Shown: positions 6,626 to 7,034 of the stretch, one piece after another
Layout of the letters: every line of letters starts with the position of its first letter
Numbering within the stretch: position 1 is the first letter of the stretch
Origin: Lachnospiraceae bacterium
Lineage (GTDB): Bacteria > Bacillota > Clostridia > Lachnospirales > Lachnospiraceae
Length of the DNA: 7,034 nucleotides
Direction: 5' to 3'
Assembly (NCBI GenBank): GCA_021199395.1
Contig: JAJQIE010000022.1
Span: forward strand, 1 to 7,034
Position numbers and translations under genes: made by a program
The notes under the pieces: generated by a model
What the model was told of the DNA's origin: nothing
Databases searched by the model: none
What the model saw: the letters and a program-made list of their open reading frames with translations, nothing else

Positions 6626-6668
6626 GAATTGCCCCTGCCACACAATCTGTGTGCGGCAGGGGCAATTC
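6626..6668 (-). terminator. Long perfect hairpin after the beta-galactosidase-like gene (terminator without a clean U tract)
   Basis: GAATTGCCCCTGCC (6626-6639) and GGCAGGGGCAATTC (6655-6668) form a perfect 14-bp stem. ACACA and TGTGT (6640-6644, 6648-6652) extend it past a two-base bulge to a three-base loop. It lies about 57 bases past the stop at 6725, where a terminator is expected. On the minus strand it is followed by GTTCATTAAAAAA, so the U tract is poor; there is none on the plus strand either. It may end transcription inefficiently or protect the 3' end of the mRNA. Confidence 0.5.
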
Positions 6669-6724
6669 ATATTCCGCCATGCGTTCCGACCTCGGACTGT
6701 CGCAAACGCAGTTTTTTATGGCAG

Positions 6725-7034
6725 CTACTTTACAATAGCGACTCCATATGGCTCCAGCTCTATGGTTCTGTCCACCTTTTTCTGTGCGATCAGGTCATAT
6801 TTTTCTTCCTTAATCGCAATCGTCACCGGGTAAGCATTGTGGTTCATGATAAAACGCACATCCTGCTTTCCATCCCCGGCGTCTACCGTCTCAACGCCCT
6901 TTTGTTCATAAAGCGGCAGCTCCAGGCCAACCTGATCTCCAAGATATTCCGCCAGAAGGAGCATAGCGTCATCATCCAGGTAGCAGCCAAGATAGTACAC
7001 CTCGCCATTTCCGTACACATTTACTGTCATGCAG
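6725..7034 (-). CDS. C-terminal end of a GH42-type beta-galactosidase (5' partial)
   Basis: About 103 residues are visible up to the TAG at 6727-6725; the catalytic part is beyond the window. The order of elements fits the C-terminal beta domain of family 42 glycoside hydrolases: VYGNGEVYYLGCYLDDDAM resembles the usual 'yGkGrvyYlGt' strand, then a helix with LLAEYLGDQVG, an ETVDAGDG segment, the strand VRFIMNHNAYPVTIAI (family pattern 'yyFllNht'), DLIAQKKVDRTIELEPYGVAIVK (family pattern 'dLLtg..i.L.pygvaVl') and the stop. Family enzymes release galactose from beta-galactosides and are often cytoplasmic. The ATG at 7030 is internal to this domain and not a true start, because the frame stays open to the window edge. 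Specificity cannot be judged from this fragment. Confidence 0.75.
   Translation of the reverse strand, partial: CMTVNVYGNGEVYYLGCYLDDDAMLLLAEYLGDQVGLELPLYEQKGVETVDAGDGKQDVRFIMNHNAYPVTIAIKEEKYDLIAQKKVDRTIELEPYGVAIVK

Overview
The window most likely comes from a gut-type Gram-positive anaerobe of the class Clostridia, probably family Lachnospiraceae. The grounds are the wording of the FtsH protein (HEVGH zinc motif, '[18 protein letters not shown]' stretch), strong AGGAGG-type ribosome binding sites, sigma-A-like promoters, an arylsulfotransferase of the type first known from intestinal Eubacterium, and secreted proteins with long Glu-Ser/Glu-Thr linkers. Genus cannot be read from the sequence.

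All four genes lie on the minus strand, so transcription runs from high to low coordinates. (1) 7034-6725: the last ~103 residues of a protein that looks like the C-terminal beta domain of a GH42 beta-galactosidase; its front is outside the window. (2) 6724-6535: a spacer with a long perfect hairpin (6626-6668) and a good sigma-A promoter. (3) 6534-3736: a 932-residue secreted protein with a signal peptide, a DUF4352-like beta domain, an acidic linker built from three 24-residue repeats, and an aryl-sulfate sulfotransferase (ASST) module with its beta-propeller active-site motifs. (4) 3735-3551: a weak putative terminator, then the ftsH promoter and a structured leader. (5) 3550-1469: complete FtsH, a membrane AAA+ zinc protease, followed by a clear rho-independent terminator (1420-1453). 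(6) 1468-1292: a regulatory spacer with an inverted repeat next to the ribosome binding site. (7) 1291-1: the first 430 residues of a HlyD/MacA-type membrane fusion (periplasmic-adaptor-like) protein, still open at the window edge, with a pure (Glu-Ser/Thr)n tract at the place where the coiled-coil hairpin would turn.

The genes appear to be separate transcription units rather than one operon: each complete spacer carries a promoter candidate and a hairpin or terminator. No functional pathway obviously links them. What they share is an envelope or extracytoplasmic location (ASST, adaptor, FtsH) and repetitive acidic Ser/Thr/Glu segments. No CRISPR array, tRNA, rRNA, insertion sequence or phage gene was seen. 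The most unusual features are the composite architecture of the ASST protein and the acidic repeat insert in the adaptor; neither is proof of a new system.
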